Shown one piece after another: positions 41,563 to 48,928 of a stretch of 48,928 bases of DNA. Location: positions 124,237 to 173,164 of the forward strand of contig NZ_LMSL01000039.1 of assembly GCF_001428405.1 (NCBI RefSeq). The letters are read 5' to 3'. Under the pieces are notes generated by a model. That model saw only the letters and a list, made by a program, of their open reading frames with translations, did no database searches and was not told where the DNA came from. Position numbers and translations under genes: made by a program. Each line of letters starts with the position of its first letter. Positions within the stretch are counted from its first letter, which is position 1. The stretch comes from Frateuria sp. Soil773. Lineage in GTDB: Bacteria > Pseudomonadota > Gammaproteobacteria > Xanthomonadales > Rhodanobacteraceae.

Positions 41563-42144
41563 TCAGGCCGCCTGCATGTAGGGCACGGCGAGGCGCGCCG
41601 TCCGCAGCGCCACGGCCCACCAGCGCAACTGTGCCAGCATGGCGGCCATCGCCTCGTGCGCCCGCGCCTGCCCCGACAGGTTGCCGTCGGCGTCGAAGCG
41701 CTGCCAGGCCTGCGCGAAGCTGACCACGTCGCGGATGGTCACCGCGTGCAGCTCGGCGAATACCGGCCGCAGTTGCTCCACCGCGCGCAATCCGCCGGAA
41801 GCGCCGCCGTAGGCGACGAAGGCGACCGGCTTGGCCTGCCACGGGCCGTACACCGAATCGATCAGGAACTTCAGCGACGCCGGATAGCCGTGGTTGTACT
41901 CGGGCGTCACGATCACGAAGGCATCGGCCCAGGCGAGCCGCTGGCGCAGCCGCGCCAGCTCGGGCGCCTCGCGCACCTCGTGCCGCGAGGGCAGCGACAG
42001 CGCCGCCGGATCGATCGCGTCGAGCGCGAAGTCGCCGTGCTGGGCGACCTGCCGGCTGGCCCAGCCGGCCACCTTGTCGCACAGGCGCCCTTCGCGCGTG
42101 CTGCCATAGATCAGGGCCACGTTGATCTTGCTGCGTGTCGGCAT
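41563..42144 (-). CDS. NADPH-dependent FMN reductase family protein
   Basis: 193 aa. VALIYGSTREGRLCDKVAGW (about 9-28) is the flavodoxin-like FMN-binding loop, and VIVTPEYNHGYPASLKFLID (about 77-96) is the signature of this family. It should reduce FMN, quinones or azo compounds with NADPH. Its promoter holds a SoxR box, so it probably belongs to the redox-cycling drug response. Confidence 0.93.
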   Translation of the reverse strand: MPTRSKINVALIYGSTREGRLCDKVAGWASRQVAQHGDFALDAIDPAALSLPSRHEVREAPELARLRQRLAWADAFVIVTPEYNHGYPASLKFLIDSVYGPWQAKPVAFVAYGGASGGLRAVEQLRPVFAELHAVTIRDVVSFAQAWQRFDADGNLSGQARAHEAMAAMLAQLRWWAVALRTARLAVPYMQAA

Positions 42145-42177
42145 GCTTCATCCTGCGGTTGAGAATCGGACCGGCCC

Positions 42178-42208
42178 AGGGTAAAACCTCGACTTAACTT
42201 GAGGTCAA
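42178..42208 (-). promoter_or_regulatory. SoxR-type promoter of the FMN reductase gene (19-bp spacer)
   Basis: Reading on the minus strand, TTGACC (42208-42203) and TACCCT (42183-42178) make -35 and -10 boxes separated by 19 bp. That spacing is longer than normal and is the hallmark of MerR/SoxR-activated promoters. The spacer contains the SoxR box at 42187-42204. Confidence 0.85.
42187..42204. promoter_or_regulatory. SoxR box
   Basis: CCTCGACTTAACTTGAGG is an 18-bp inverted repeat with one mismatched pair, differing from the established SoxR box CCTCAAGTTAACTTGAGG at two bases. It lies 13 bp upstream of the soxR ATG and within the promoter of the divergent reductase. Confidence 0.9.
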
Positions 42209-42217
42209 GAGGCCATC

Positions 42218-42694
42218 ATGGGCAAGACCAAGGTCGCAGGGCCCGATCCGATCCACCGGCTGCTGAGCGTGGGCGAGGTCGCCGCACGCAGCGGCGTGGC
42301 GGTGTCCGCGCTGCATTTCTACGAAGCGAAGGGGCTGATCCAAAGCACGCGCAACGCCGGCAACCAGCGGCGCTATGCGCGCGGCATGCTGCGCCGGATC
42401 GCGGTCATCAAGGCGGCCCAGCACGTCGGCATCCCGCTGGCCTCGATCCACGCCGCGTTCGAGGCGCTGCCGGCCCGGCGCACGCCCGACGCCGGAGACT
42501 GGAAGCGCCTGTCCGCCGCCTGGCGGGCCGAGCTGGACGGCCGCATCGAGCGGCTGGTCCGCCTGCGCGACCAGTTGCAGGACTGCATCGGCTGCGGCTG
42601 CCTGTCGATGGCGGCCTGCCCGCTGCGCAACCCGCACGACCGGCTGGCGCAGCAAGGCTCCGGACCGCGCCTGCTGGACCCGGACCCGGCCTGA
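42218..42694 (+). CDS. soxR: Redox-sensitive transcriptional activator SoxR
   Basis: 158 aa, MerR family. The winged helix is [20 protein letters not shown] (about 15-34), then [20 protein letters not shown]. The [2Fe-2S] ligands are C123, C126, C128 and C134 in the C-I-G-C-G-C-x5-C motif, the same spacing as in E. coli SoxR. Oxidation by redox-cycling compounds activates it. No soxS gene is next to it; instead the reductase at 41563 is divergent across the SoxR box, as in non-enteric bacteria where SoxR controls small target genes directly. Confidence 0.96.
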   Translation: MGKTKVAGPDPIHRLLSVGEVAARSGVAVSALHFYEAKGLIQSTRNAGNQRRYARGMLRRIAVIKAAQHVGIPLASIHAAFEALPARRTPDAGDWKRLSAAWRAELDGRIERLVRLRDQLQDCIGCGCLSMAACPLRNPHDRLAQQGSGPRLLDPDPA

Positions 42695-42719
42695 CGGCGG
42701 CATCCGCCGCGCCGGCGCC

Positions 42720-43481
42720 CTACGACTTCAGCCGGTAGCCAGTACGGAAGATCCACCACACCGCGGCGAGGCAGGCGGCGAGGAAGCCCACGGTCGCCCC
42801 CAGGCTCACCCCCACGCCCACGTCCGACATGCCGTAGAAGCTCCAGCGGAAGCCGCTGATCAGGTACACCACCGGGTTGAACAGGGTCACCTTCTGCCAG
42901 AACGGCGGCAGCATGTGGATGGAGTAGAAGCTGCCGCCGAGGAAGGTCAGCGGCGTGATCACCAGCAGCGGGATCACCTGCAGCTTCTCGAAGTTGTCCG
43001 CCCAGATGCCGATGATGAAGCCGAACAGGCTGAAGGTGACCGCGGTGAGCACCAGGAACGCCACCATCCACAGCGGATGGGCGATGCCGAAGTCCACGAA
43101 CAATCGCGCCGTGGCGAGGATGATCGTGCCGACGATGACCGACTTGGTCGCCGCCGCGCCGACGTAGCTCATCACGATCTCGATGTAGGAAACCGGCGCC
43201 GAATGGATCTCGTAGATGGTGCCGGTGAACTTGGGAAAGTAGATGCCGAACGAGGCGTTGGCGATGCTCTGCGTCAGCAGGGACAGCATGATGAGGCCCG
43301 GCACGATGAAGGCGCCGTAGCTGATGCCGTCGACCTCGGTGATGCGCGAGCCGATCGCCGAGCCGAACACCACGAAGTACAGCGAGGTGGACAGCACCGG
43401 CGAGGCGATGCTCTGCATCAGGGTGCGCCAGGTGCGCGCCATCTCGAAACGGTAGATCGCGCGGATCGCGTGGAAATTCAT
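42720..43481 (-). CDS. ABC-2 type transporter permease
   Basis: 253 aa with six transmembrane helices. The motif [20 protein letters not shown] (about 77-96) is the conserved cytoplasmic loop of ABC-2 permeases, and [20 protein letters not shown] (about 182-201) is the late signature. It forms the membrane half of an exporter with the ATPase gene upstream, whose stop it overlaps by four bases (ATGA). The cargo could be a drug, lipid or polysaccharide. Confidence 0.93.
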   Translation of the reverse strand: MNFHAIRAIYRFEMARTWRTLMQSIASPVLSTSLYFVVFGSAIGSRITEVDGISYGAFIVPGLIMLSLLTQSIANASFGIYFPKFTGTIYEIHSAPVSYIEIVMSYVGAAATKSVIVGTIILATARLFVDFGIAHPLWMVAFLVLTAVTFSLFGFIIGIWADNFEKLQVIPLLVITPLTFLGGSFYSIHMLPPFWQKVTLFNPVVYLISGFRWSFYGMSDVGVGVSLGATVGFLAACLAAVWWIFRTGYRLKS

Positions 43482-44443
43482 GCGCCCGTCCTCACCAGGT
43501 TCACGAAGATCTCCTCCAGCGTGTTCTGCTGCGTGCTGAGGTCCCTGAAGCGGATGCCGGCCTCGCCGAGGTCGTGCAGCAGCGCGGTGATGCCGGTGCG
43601 CTCGCCCTGCGTGTCGTAGGTGTAGACCAGCTCGGTGCCGTCGCCGCCCAGCTCCAGCCGGTAGCCGGCGAGCGAGGCCGGCACCGCCGCCAGCGGCTCG
43701 TGCAGTTGCAGCGTCAACTGCTTCTTGCCGAGCTGCTGCATCAGCGCGGTCTTCTCCTCGACCAGGATGATCTCGCCCTTGTTGATCACGCCGATGCGGT
43801 CGGCCATTTCCTCGGCCTCCTCGATATAGTGCGTGGTGAGGATGATGGTGACGCCGCTGGCGCGCAGCCGCCGCACCATCTCCCACATGTCGCGGCGCAG
43901 CTCTACGTCGACGCCGGCGGTGGGCTCGTCGAGGAACAGGATGGACGGCTCGTGCGACAGCGCCTTGGCGATCATCACGCGCCGCTTCATGCCGCCGGAC
44001 AGCGTCATGATCCGGTTGTTGCGCTTGTCCCACAGCGAGAGGTCCTTCAGCACCTTCTCGATGTGCGCGGGATCGGGCGCCTTGCCGAACAGCCCGCGGC
44101 TGAAGCTCACCGTGTTCCACACCGTCTCGAACGCGTCGGTGGTCAGCTCCTGCGGCACCAGCCCGATGATCGAGCGCGCGGCGCGGAAATCGCGCACGAC
44201 GTCGTGGCCGTCGGCGGTGATGCTGCCGCCGCCGGGGTTGACGATGCCGCAGACGATGCTGATCAGGGTGGTCTTGCCAGCGCCGTTGGGGCCGAGCAGC
44301 GCGAATATCTCGCCGCGGCGGATCTCCAGGTCGATGTTCTTCAACGCGTGGAAACCGGAGGCGTAGACCTTGTCCAGCCCGCGCACGGAAATCACCGGGT
44401 CCGCGCCCGGCCGCACGTCGGCCGCGCCGTCCGCCGCCGTCAT
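43478..44443 (-). CDS. ABC transporter ATP-binding protein
   Basis: 321 aa. Walker A is [15 protein letters not shown] (about 50-64), the signature is [20 protein letters not shown], Walker B is [12 protein letters not shown], and [12 protein letters not shown] holds the switch His. The C-terminal 90 residues form the accessory domain common in DrrA/CcmA-like exporters. ATG 44443 is used; GTG 44464 would add seven residues. It pairs with the ABC-2 permease downstream. Confidence 0.94.
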   Translation of the reverse strand: MTAADGAADVRPGADPVISVRGLDKVYASGFHALKNIDLEIRRGEIFALLGPNGAGKTTLISIVCGIVNPGGGSITADGHDVVRDFRAARSIIGLVPQELTTDAFETVWNTVSFSRGLFGKAPDPAHIEKVLKDLSLWDKRNNRIMTLSGGMKRRVMIAKALSHEPSILFLDEPTAGVDVELRRDMWEMVRRLRASGVTIILTTHYIEEAEEMADRIGVINKGEIILVEEKTALMQQLGKKQLTLQLHEPLAAVPASLAGYRLELGGDGTELVYTYDTQGERTGITALLHDLGEAGIRFRDLSTQQNTLEEIFVNLVRTGA

Positions 44444-44704
44444 GCGCGCCGTCCTGCGGCGCACGGGAACATGCTCGTCGTGGGCTTCATCGTCGCTCCT
44501 GGTCGGGTGGTGCTTGCGCGCGGCCGCAGCCTGCCCGGCCGCGCGGCCGGATGGTTCAACCGGGTTGACGTGGAGGCACGTCCGCGCAGTTCAAGGCCGG
44601 CGCGCGGATCGATGCCGGGAACGCGGCCGGCATGTGCCGCCGGTCTCGCCCGTGCGCGGCGCGGGTGCGGCATACTCGGGCGGACCACGCCAGGAGATTC
44701 CCGC

Positions 44705-46714
44705 ATGCGATCCCCGTCCCTGCGCCTCGCCTTCGCCGGCATGGCCGTCCCGTTCGGTCTTTCCCTCCTGCTCGCCGATCCGGCCCATGCCCAGCGCAAG
44801 GACCCGCAGGCGGAACTGGTCGCCAAGCGCAACGACATCGAGAAACAGTTGGAGCAGGTCGCCGTCATCGACCGCAAGGTGATGGTGAAGATGCGCGACG
44901 GCAAGCTGATGGCCGCCGACGTCTACCGTCCGAAGGACGCCAAGGGCAAGGTGCCGGTGATCTTTTCGCGCACGCCGTACAACTTCAACTACTGGGACGT
45001 GAAGCTCGGCGCGCCGCGCGACATGAGCAGCGTGCTGGAGGCGGTGAAGCGCGGCTACGCCCTGGTCGAGATGAACGAGCGCGGGCACTTCTTCTCGCAG
45101 GGCAACTACGACATCCTCGGCCCGCCGCTCACCGACGGCTCCGACGCGATCAAGTGGCTGGCCTCGCAGCCATGGTCGAACGGCAAGGTGGGCACCACCG
45201 GCTGCTCGTCCACCGCCGAATGGCAACTGGCGGTGGCCGCCGAGGACGACCCGGGCCTGGCCACGTTCAACGTGCAGGGCTTCGGCGCCGGCGTGGGCAA
45301 GGTCGGCCCCTACTGGGAGCAAGGCAACTGGTATCGCGGCGGCGCGGTGCAGATGCTGTTCATCTCCTGGATCTACGACTATGGCATCCAGAACCAGGTG
45401 CGGCCGATGTTCCCCGCCGATACGCCGCAGGCGGACCTGGTGCGCGCCTCGCGCTACTTCGACCTGGCACCGCAGATGCCCCCGGTGGACTGGAACAAGG
45501 CGTTCTGGCACCTGCCGGAGAAGGACATCATCAAGGCCGTGGGCGGTCCGCCGGGCATCTTCGAGACGCGCATGCCGGTCGCCACCGGCGGCAACATGAT
45601 CGCGCGCACGCCCGGCGACCCGGCCTGGTCCAAGGGCGGGCTGTGGCACGAGGACATGAAGATCCGCAAGCCCGGCCTGTGGCTGATGAGCTGGTTCGAC
45701 GTGTCGGTGTCGCCCAACCTGGCCGCCTACAACCACGTGCGGCAGACCGCGCCCAAGGCCGTCGCCGACCAGCAGTACGCGGTGATCGCGCCGGTGCTGC
45801 ACTGCGCCTACAAGCGCGCCACCGAGCACACCACGATCGGCGACCTCGACGTGGGCGACGCGCGGCTCGACTACGACAGCCTGGTCTACGGCTGGTTCGA
45901 CCATTTCCTCAAGGGCGAGGACAACGGCCTCCTGCGCAGGCAGCCCAGGGTGCTCTACTACGTGATGGGCGAGAACAAGTGGCGGCAGTCGTCCACCTGG
46001 CCGCCGGCCGGCGCCACCACGCGGAGCTTCTACTTCAGCAGCGGCGGCAAGGCCAACACGATGTACGGCGACGGCCGGCTGACCACGAAGCCCGACGAGG
46101 CCGACCGTCCCGATGCCTTCGTCTACGACCCGGCCAACCCGGTGCCTACCTTCGGCGGCGGCGGTTGCTGCCAGGGCAGCGCGGTGAAGTTCGGCTCGTA
46201 CGACCAGCGCCCCGAGGAGAGCCGCAACGACGTGCTGGTCTACGACTCCGAGCCGTTCGCCCAGGGCACCGAGGTCAGCGGCCCGATCACGGTGACGCTG
46301 TACGTGTCCTCGGATGCGAAGGACACCGACTTCACCTTCAAGGTGATGGACGTGCATCCCGACGGCAAGGCGTTCAACCTCACCGAGAACATCCAGCGCA
46401 TGCGCTACCGCGAGGGCTACGACAAGCCGCCGGTGTGGATGGAGAAGGACAAGGTGTACAAGGTCGCCTTCCAGCCGATCGACACCAGCAACTACTTCGA
46501 GGCCGGCCACAGGCTGCGCGTGGCGATCTCCAGCAGCAACTTCCCGCGCTTCGACCGCAACCTCAACACCGGCGGCAACAACTACGACGAAACGAAGGGC
46601 GTGGTCGCGCACAATGCCGTGCACCACGACAAGGCGCATCCGTCGCAGATCGTCATCACCGTGGTGCCGGGCGGCGGCGAACCCGCCGACGTGAAGCCGG
46701 GCAAGGCGAACTGA
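44705..46714 (+). CDS. Secreted CocE/NonD-family hydrolase
   Basis: 669 aa. A signal peptide (first 28 residues, ending AHA) directs export. The alpha/beta hydrolase domain has [19 protein letters not shown] and the nucleophile region [19 protein letters not shown], where S168 replaces the usual S in G-x-S-Y-x-G. The C-terminal beta-sandwich (about 430-665, [20 protein letters not shown] onward) is the X-Pro dipeptidyl-peptidase/CocE C-terminal domain. It probably cleaves peptides or esters. A long open frame upstream of 44705 is a shadow of the antisense ABC genes. Confidence 0.9.
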   Translation: MRSPSLRLAFAGMAVPFGLSLLLADPAHAQRKDPQAELVAKRNDIEKQLEQVAVIDRKVMVKMRDGKLMAADVYRPKDAKGKVPVIFSRTPYNFNYWDVKLGAPRDMSSVLEAVKRGYALVEMNERGHFFSQGNYDILGPPLTDGSDAIKWLASQPWSNGKVGTTGCSSTAEWQLAVAAEDDPGLATFNVQGFGAGVGKVGPYWEQGNWYRGGAVQMLFISWIYDYGIQNQVRPMFPADTPQADLVRASRYFDLAPQMPPVDWNKAFWHLPEKDIIKAVGGPPGIFETRMPVATGGNMIARTPGDPAWSKGGLWHEDMKIRKPGLWLMSWFDVSVSPNLAAYNHVRQTAPKAVADQQYAVIAPVLHCAYKRATEHTTIGDLDVGDARLDYDSLVYGWFDHFLKGEDNGLLRRQPRVLYYVMGENKWRQSSTWPPAGATTRSFYFSSGGKANTMYGDGRLTTKPDEADRPDAFVYDPANPVPTFGGGGCCQGSAVKFGSYDQRPEESRNDVLVYDSEPFAQGTEVSGPITVTLYVSSDAKDTDFTFKVMDVHPDGKAFNLTENIQRMRYREGYDKPPVWMEKDKVYKVAFQPIDTSNYFEAGHRLRVAISSSNFPRFDRNLNTGGNNYDETKGVVAHNAVHHDKAHPSQIVITVVPGGGEPADVKPGKAN

Positions 46715-46730
46715 CGGCGCAGGTCTCGCG

Positions 46731-46768
46731 GCCGGGACCGTGGGGCATGCCCATGGTCCCGGCTTTTT
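46731..46768 (+). terminator. Rho-independent terminator after the CocE-like gene
   Basis: GCCGGGACCGTGGG and CCCATGGTCCCGGC form a stem of about 14 bp with one G-T pair, loop GCATG, followed by TTTTT. It lies 17 bp after the stop and is the clearest terminator in the window. Confidence 0.92.
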
Positions 46769-46834
46769 CGTCGTCGCTGTGCCGCGGAAGTCGCTTCCTT
46801 GGAAACCGACGGCGCGGCGGCGGGGCCGCGAGCG

Positions 46835-47353
46835 TCAGAACAGCAGGAGCAGGAGCGGCACGAGGATGCCGGCCAGCAGGACGGCGCTGACCAGCACCGG
46901 CTTGCGGCTGTAGCGGTAGGCCATGTACAAGCCGGTGAGCACCGACAGCAACAGGCCCAGTGCGACCAGGCCGAAGAAAACCTTCATCGGCCACAGGTTC
47001 TTGCGCGGACGCGCCGTATCGCCCCGATCCGTCGCGGCTCGCGCGGCGGGAGCGATATCGCCCGGCGGCGGCGCGACCGACGCGCTCCTCGCCACGCGCG
47101 GCTCCGTACCCGCGGCCCGCTCCGGCGGGCGCAGCTTGCGCGCCGGCACCACCGTGGTCTGCTTCTTGTGCAGTTGCGCCATGCTCGCCAGCCAGGCCGG
47201 CGGCGCGTAGCTGCTGCCGCGGGTGGTCTCGTGCAGGCTGAAGGTCTGCAGGCCGCCGGTGACGGCGAAGAACAGCAGCATCGGCGCCGTGAACACCCCG
47301 AGGTACAGGTGGAGCTGGCGGGCGAACTTGAGGAAGCGATGGCCGGCAGACAT
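46835..47353 (-). CDS. PepSY-associated membrane protein
   Basis: 172 aa. The N-terminal segment FARQLHLYLGVFTAPMLLFF (about 10-29) with AVTGGLQTF is the first PepSY-TM helix. Two more helices close the protein (VFFGLVALGLLLSVLTGLYM and PVLVSAVLLAGILVPLLLLL). The middle is a disordered Ala/Pro/Arg-rich loop. Such proteins often relate to iron or heme reduction, but here the reductase part is absent, so its function is unknown. Confidence 0.82.
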   Translation of the reverse strand: MSAGHRFLKFARQLHLYLGVFTAPMLLFFAVTGGLQTFSLHETTRGSSYAPPAWLASMAQLHKKQTTVVPARKLRPPERAAGTEPRVARSASVAPPPGDIAPAARAATDRGDTARPRKNLWPMKVFFGLVALGLLLSVLTGLYMAYRYSRKPVLVSAVLLAGILVPLLLLLF

Positions 47354-47512
47354 GGGCGCACGTCGGATGGAAAGCAGGCGACTCTAAACGCTATCCCCTG
47401 TCTCGCCAACCGCTGTCCTGCCACGGTCCGGCCTGTGCGCCCCCGCCTGTCCTGCCGTGCTGCCCGCACGGCCTGGCGCGGCAGGCCACTCTCCCGCCTG
47501 GCGCGGGACGCC

Positions 47513-47834
47513 GGGTCGCATGCGGCACGTCGGCATACTGCCCGGGAGTCCCATATACCGGTTCAGCGGGCCGCTGACGCCCGACGTAGCAGGCAACCTG
47601 GTGCCAACCCGCTCGGTGTGGGCATCGGGTCGCACGCGGCACACCGGCATACTGCCCGGAAGCCCCGTACGCCGGTTCAACAGGCTGCCGACGCCGACGT
47701 GGCGGGCAACCTTGGGCGGCTCGTTTGGCGTGGCGCACCGGGCCGCGCATGACTCTTACCGATACCCGCCTGGGAGCCGTCCCGTACGCCGGTTCAGCGG
47801 GCCGTTGACGCCGACGCCGCAGGCAGCCTGGTCC
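47513..47834. repeat. Three degenerate direct repeats, the last forming the 3' end of the DUF3014 gene
   Basis: Units begin near 47513, 47627 and 47762, about 115-135 bp apart. Each contains CATACTGCCCGGGAGTCCC-like sequence, then CGCCGGTTCAGCGGGCC, then GACGCCGACG and a GCAGGCAACCTGGT-type end. The third unit overlaps the stop and final codons of the gene at 47794. The first two are non-coding and drifted, as if 3'-end duplications had decayed. The rest of 47354-47793 holds nothing gene-like. Confidence 0.8.
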
Positions 47835-48648
47835 CGGTCAGTGCCGCACGGATCGCGCGCAGCCTTGCCTTGAGCTTCGCCTCGTTGTCCGGGCCGACGC
47901 GCAGCATCAGCTTCTGCCCCGCCGACAGCGACTGCAGGTTGGGATCGGCGTACTGGTAGAACACCTTGGGCTGGACCAGGGCCGCCGGCGCCGGCAGCAC
48001 CGGCGCGGCCAGCATGTCGTCGATGGCGACGAGCAGGCGGTCGTTGAAGTAGCCCTTCGGATAGCCCAGCTCCTGGTAGGCCTGCTGGAACAGCGGGTAC
48101 GCACGTGCGTACCACGCCACCAGGGCTTGCGGATCGGCCCTCTCCACGATGCGCATGTACGGCACGTAGCGCTCCGTGTTGCGCGGGCTGGCAACGGTAC
48201 GGCCGTCCCGCTCCTCGACGAGGAATGCCCCCTTGGGCGTGCGCAGCGGCAGGATGCGCGTGCCGACGCTTTCCCGCGGCAAGGCATCGACGGTAGCCAC
48301 GATGCGCGGGATCACCTGATCGGACAGCAGCAGGCCGCGCAGCTCGTCGGTGCCGGCCAGGCGCAGCAGCGCCGCCGCCACGCCGTCGTCGCTGGCCTCC
48401 AGCGCCGGCAACGGCGCACTGCCGGCTTCCGACGGTTCGCCCGCCGCCTGGGAAATCGGATGTTTCACCGCAGGTTCGGACGACGGCGAGGCCGTCGCCG
48501 CCGTTGCCGGTGCACTGGCCGTGGATGCGGGTGCGGAGACGCCTTCGTGCGTCGCCTTGCGCCAGATGAAGACACCGGCCGCAACCGCCGCCAGCACCAC
48601 GACGACCGCCACCAGCCACGCTCCGATCGAGGATTGCTTCTTGCTCAC
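47794..48648 (-). CDS. DUF3014 membrane-anchored protein
   Basis: 284 aa. An N-terminal helix (IGAWLVAVVVVLAAVAAGVF, about 8-27) anchors the protein, followed by a low-complexity Ala/Ser/Pro linker (about 38-80). The C-terminal domain has RNTERYVPYMRIVERADPQA, LVAWYARAYPLFQQAYQELG and YPKGYFNDRLLVAIDDMLAA, the DUF3014 signature. Its function is unknown. Its last codons belong to a degenerate repeat family that continues downstream. Confidence 0.88.
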   Translation of the reverse strand: MSKKQSSIGAWLVAVVVVLAAVAAGVFIWRKATHEGVSAPASTASAPATAATASPSSEPAVKHPISQAAGEPSEAGSAPLPALEASDDGVAAALLRLAGTDELRGLLLSDQVIPRIVATVDALPRESVGTRILPLRTPKGAFLVEERDGRTVASPRNTERYVPYMRIVERADPQALVAWYARAYPLFQQAYQELGYPKGYFNDRLLVAIDDMLAAPVLPAPAALVQPKVFYQYADPNLQSLSAGQKLMLRVGPDNEAKLKARLRAIRAALTGTRLPAASASTAR

Positions 48649-48832
48649 TGCACCGCCCTTTCGCGTTCCGGTCTATTACTGACTCGGCATGGACGCGATG
48701 GTTCATCCGGTGATGCGAAGGCCATGGTTGTGCATGGCTGCCATATCCATCGCGCATGCGGTTCGCAGCAGCAACGCAAACCCGGAAACGTGGACCGCCT
48801 CCCCTATCCCTCGCCGTCACCACCCGCCCCAC

Positions 48833-48917
48833 CGTCATCCCGGCGAAAGCCGGGATCCAGTGCCTTGGGGTTCCGACACAGCAAAGTCGCTGGATTCCAG
48901 CTTTCGCTGGAATGACG
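48833..48917. repeat. Palindromic dispersed repeat, copy E (complete)
   Basis: CGTCATCCCGGCGAAAGCC at the left, GGATCCAGTGCCTTGGGG in the middle, then CTGGATTCCAGCTTTCGC and GGAATGACG at the right. It is the cleanest complete copy. It lies upstream of the DUF3014 gene at the window edge. Confidence 0.92.
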
Positions 48918-48928
48918 GGTGCGAGGCA

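Noticed and set aside
43574-44704. An extended N-terminus for the CocE-like protein
   Set aside because: This part is antisense to the ABC transporter genes. The signal peptide starts at 44705.

Overview
The window is high-GC bacterial DNA with short intergenic gaps. Gene content (Mfd, YaeQ, SoxR, ThpR, an ECF42-type sigma factor, a DUF3014 protein, a PAAR/DUF2235 type VI effector) and a dispersed palindromic repeat beginning CGTCATCCCGGCGAA fit a gammaproteobacterium of the Xanthomonadales (Lysobacterales), perhaps Rhodanobacteraceae. This placement is inferred from gene content only. No rRNA, tRNA, integrase, transposase or CRISPR array was found.

Layout. 1-7 kb: small stress and housekeeping genes (VOC proteins, an AraC regulator, a ZnT9-like cation transporter, a DGPF/SRPBCC/ECF42 sigma operon, a 40-bp tandem repeat ending in a palindromic repeat, a VOC/MmcQ pair, a GNAT). 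7.25-10.96 kb: mfd, whose reading frame carries a palindromic repeat insertion. 11.3-18.4 kb: an integron gene-cassette array without an integrase in view (a CALIN). It has fourteen attC sites of about 55-60 bp plus a terminal half site, and all cassettes point the same way. The cassettes carry a coiled-coil membrane protein with a MazG-like protein, a YCII protein, a GFA-like protein, small membrane proteins, TspO, a secreted protein, a methyltransferase, a RidA-like protein, a FosX-like VOC protein, a DUF1737 protein and a GNAT. Most attC core sites have lost the GTT triplet, so the array is either decayed or served by an unusual integrase. A broken cupin gene lies at its right edge.

18.7-20.2 kb: a pyrimidine-dimer glycosylase and a protein with a HEPN-type R-x4-H motif. 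20.7-37.5 kb: ordinary chromosomal genes (RluA-family and RsuA-like pseudouridine synthases, YaeQ, an FKBP lipoprotein, a luciferase-like oxidoreductase, an HDOD protein, a two-helix ion channel, an HD hydrolase, ThpR, an M28 peptidase, a class 3 lipase, and a divergent SDR/LysR pair). 37.6-41.4 kb: a cupin protein, then a predicted type VI lipase effector (PAAR-DUF2235) with a DUF2931 lipoprotein that may be its immunity protein, behind a palindromic operator. 41.6-42.7 kb: an FMN reductase and soxR, divergent across a near-canonical SoxR box set in a 19-bp promoter spacer. 42.7-48.9 kb: an ABC-2 exporter, a CocE/NonD hydrolase, a PepSY membrane protein and a DUF3014 protein with degenerate copies of its 3' end behind it, then a final palindromic repeat.

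The most unusual features are the cassette array with non-canonical, partly compensated core sites, the in-frame palindromic element inside mfd, and the similarly built 40-bp repeat at 5 kb.
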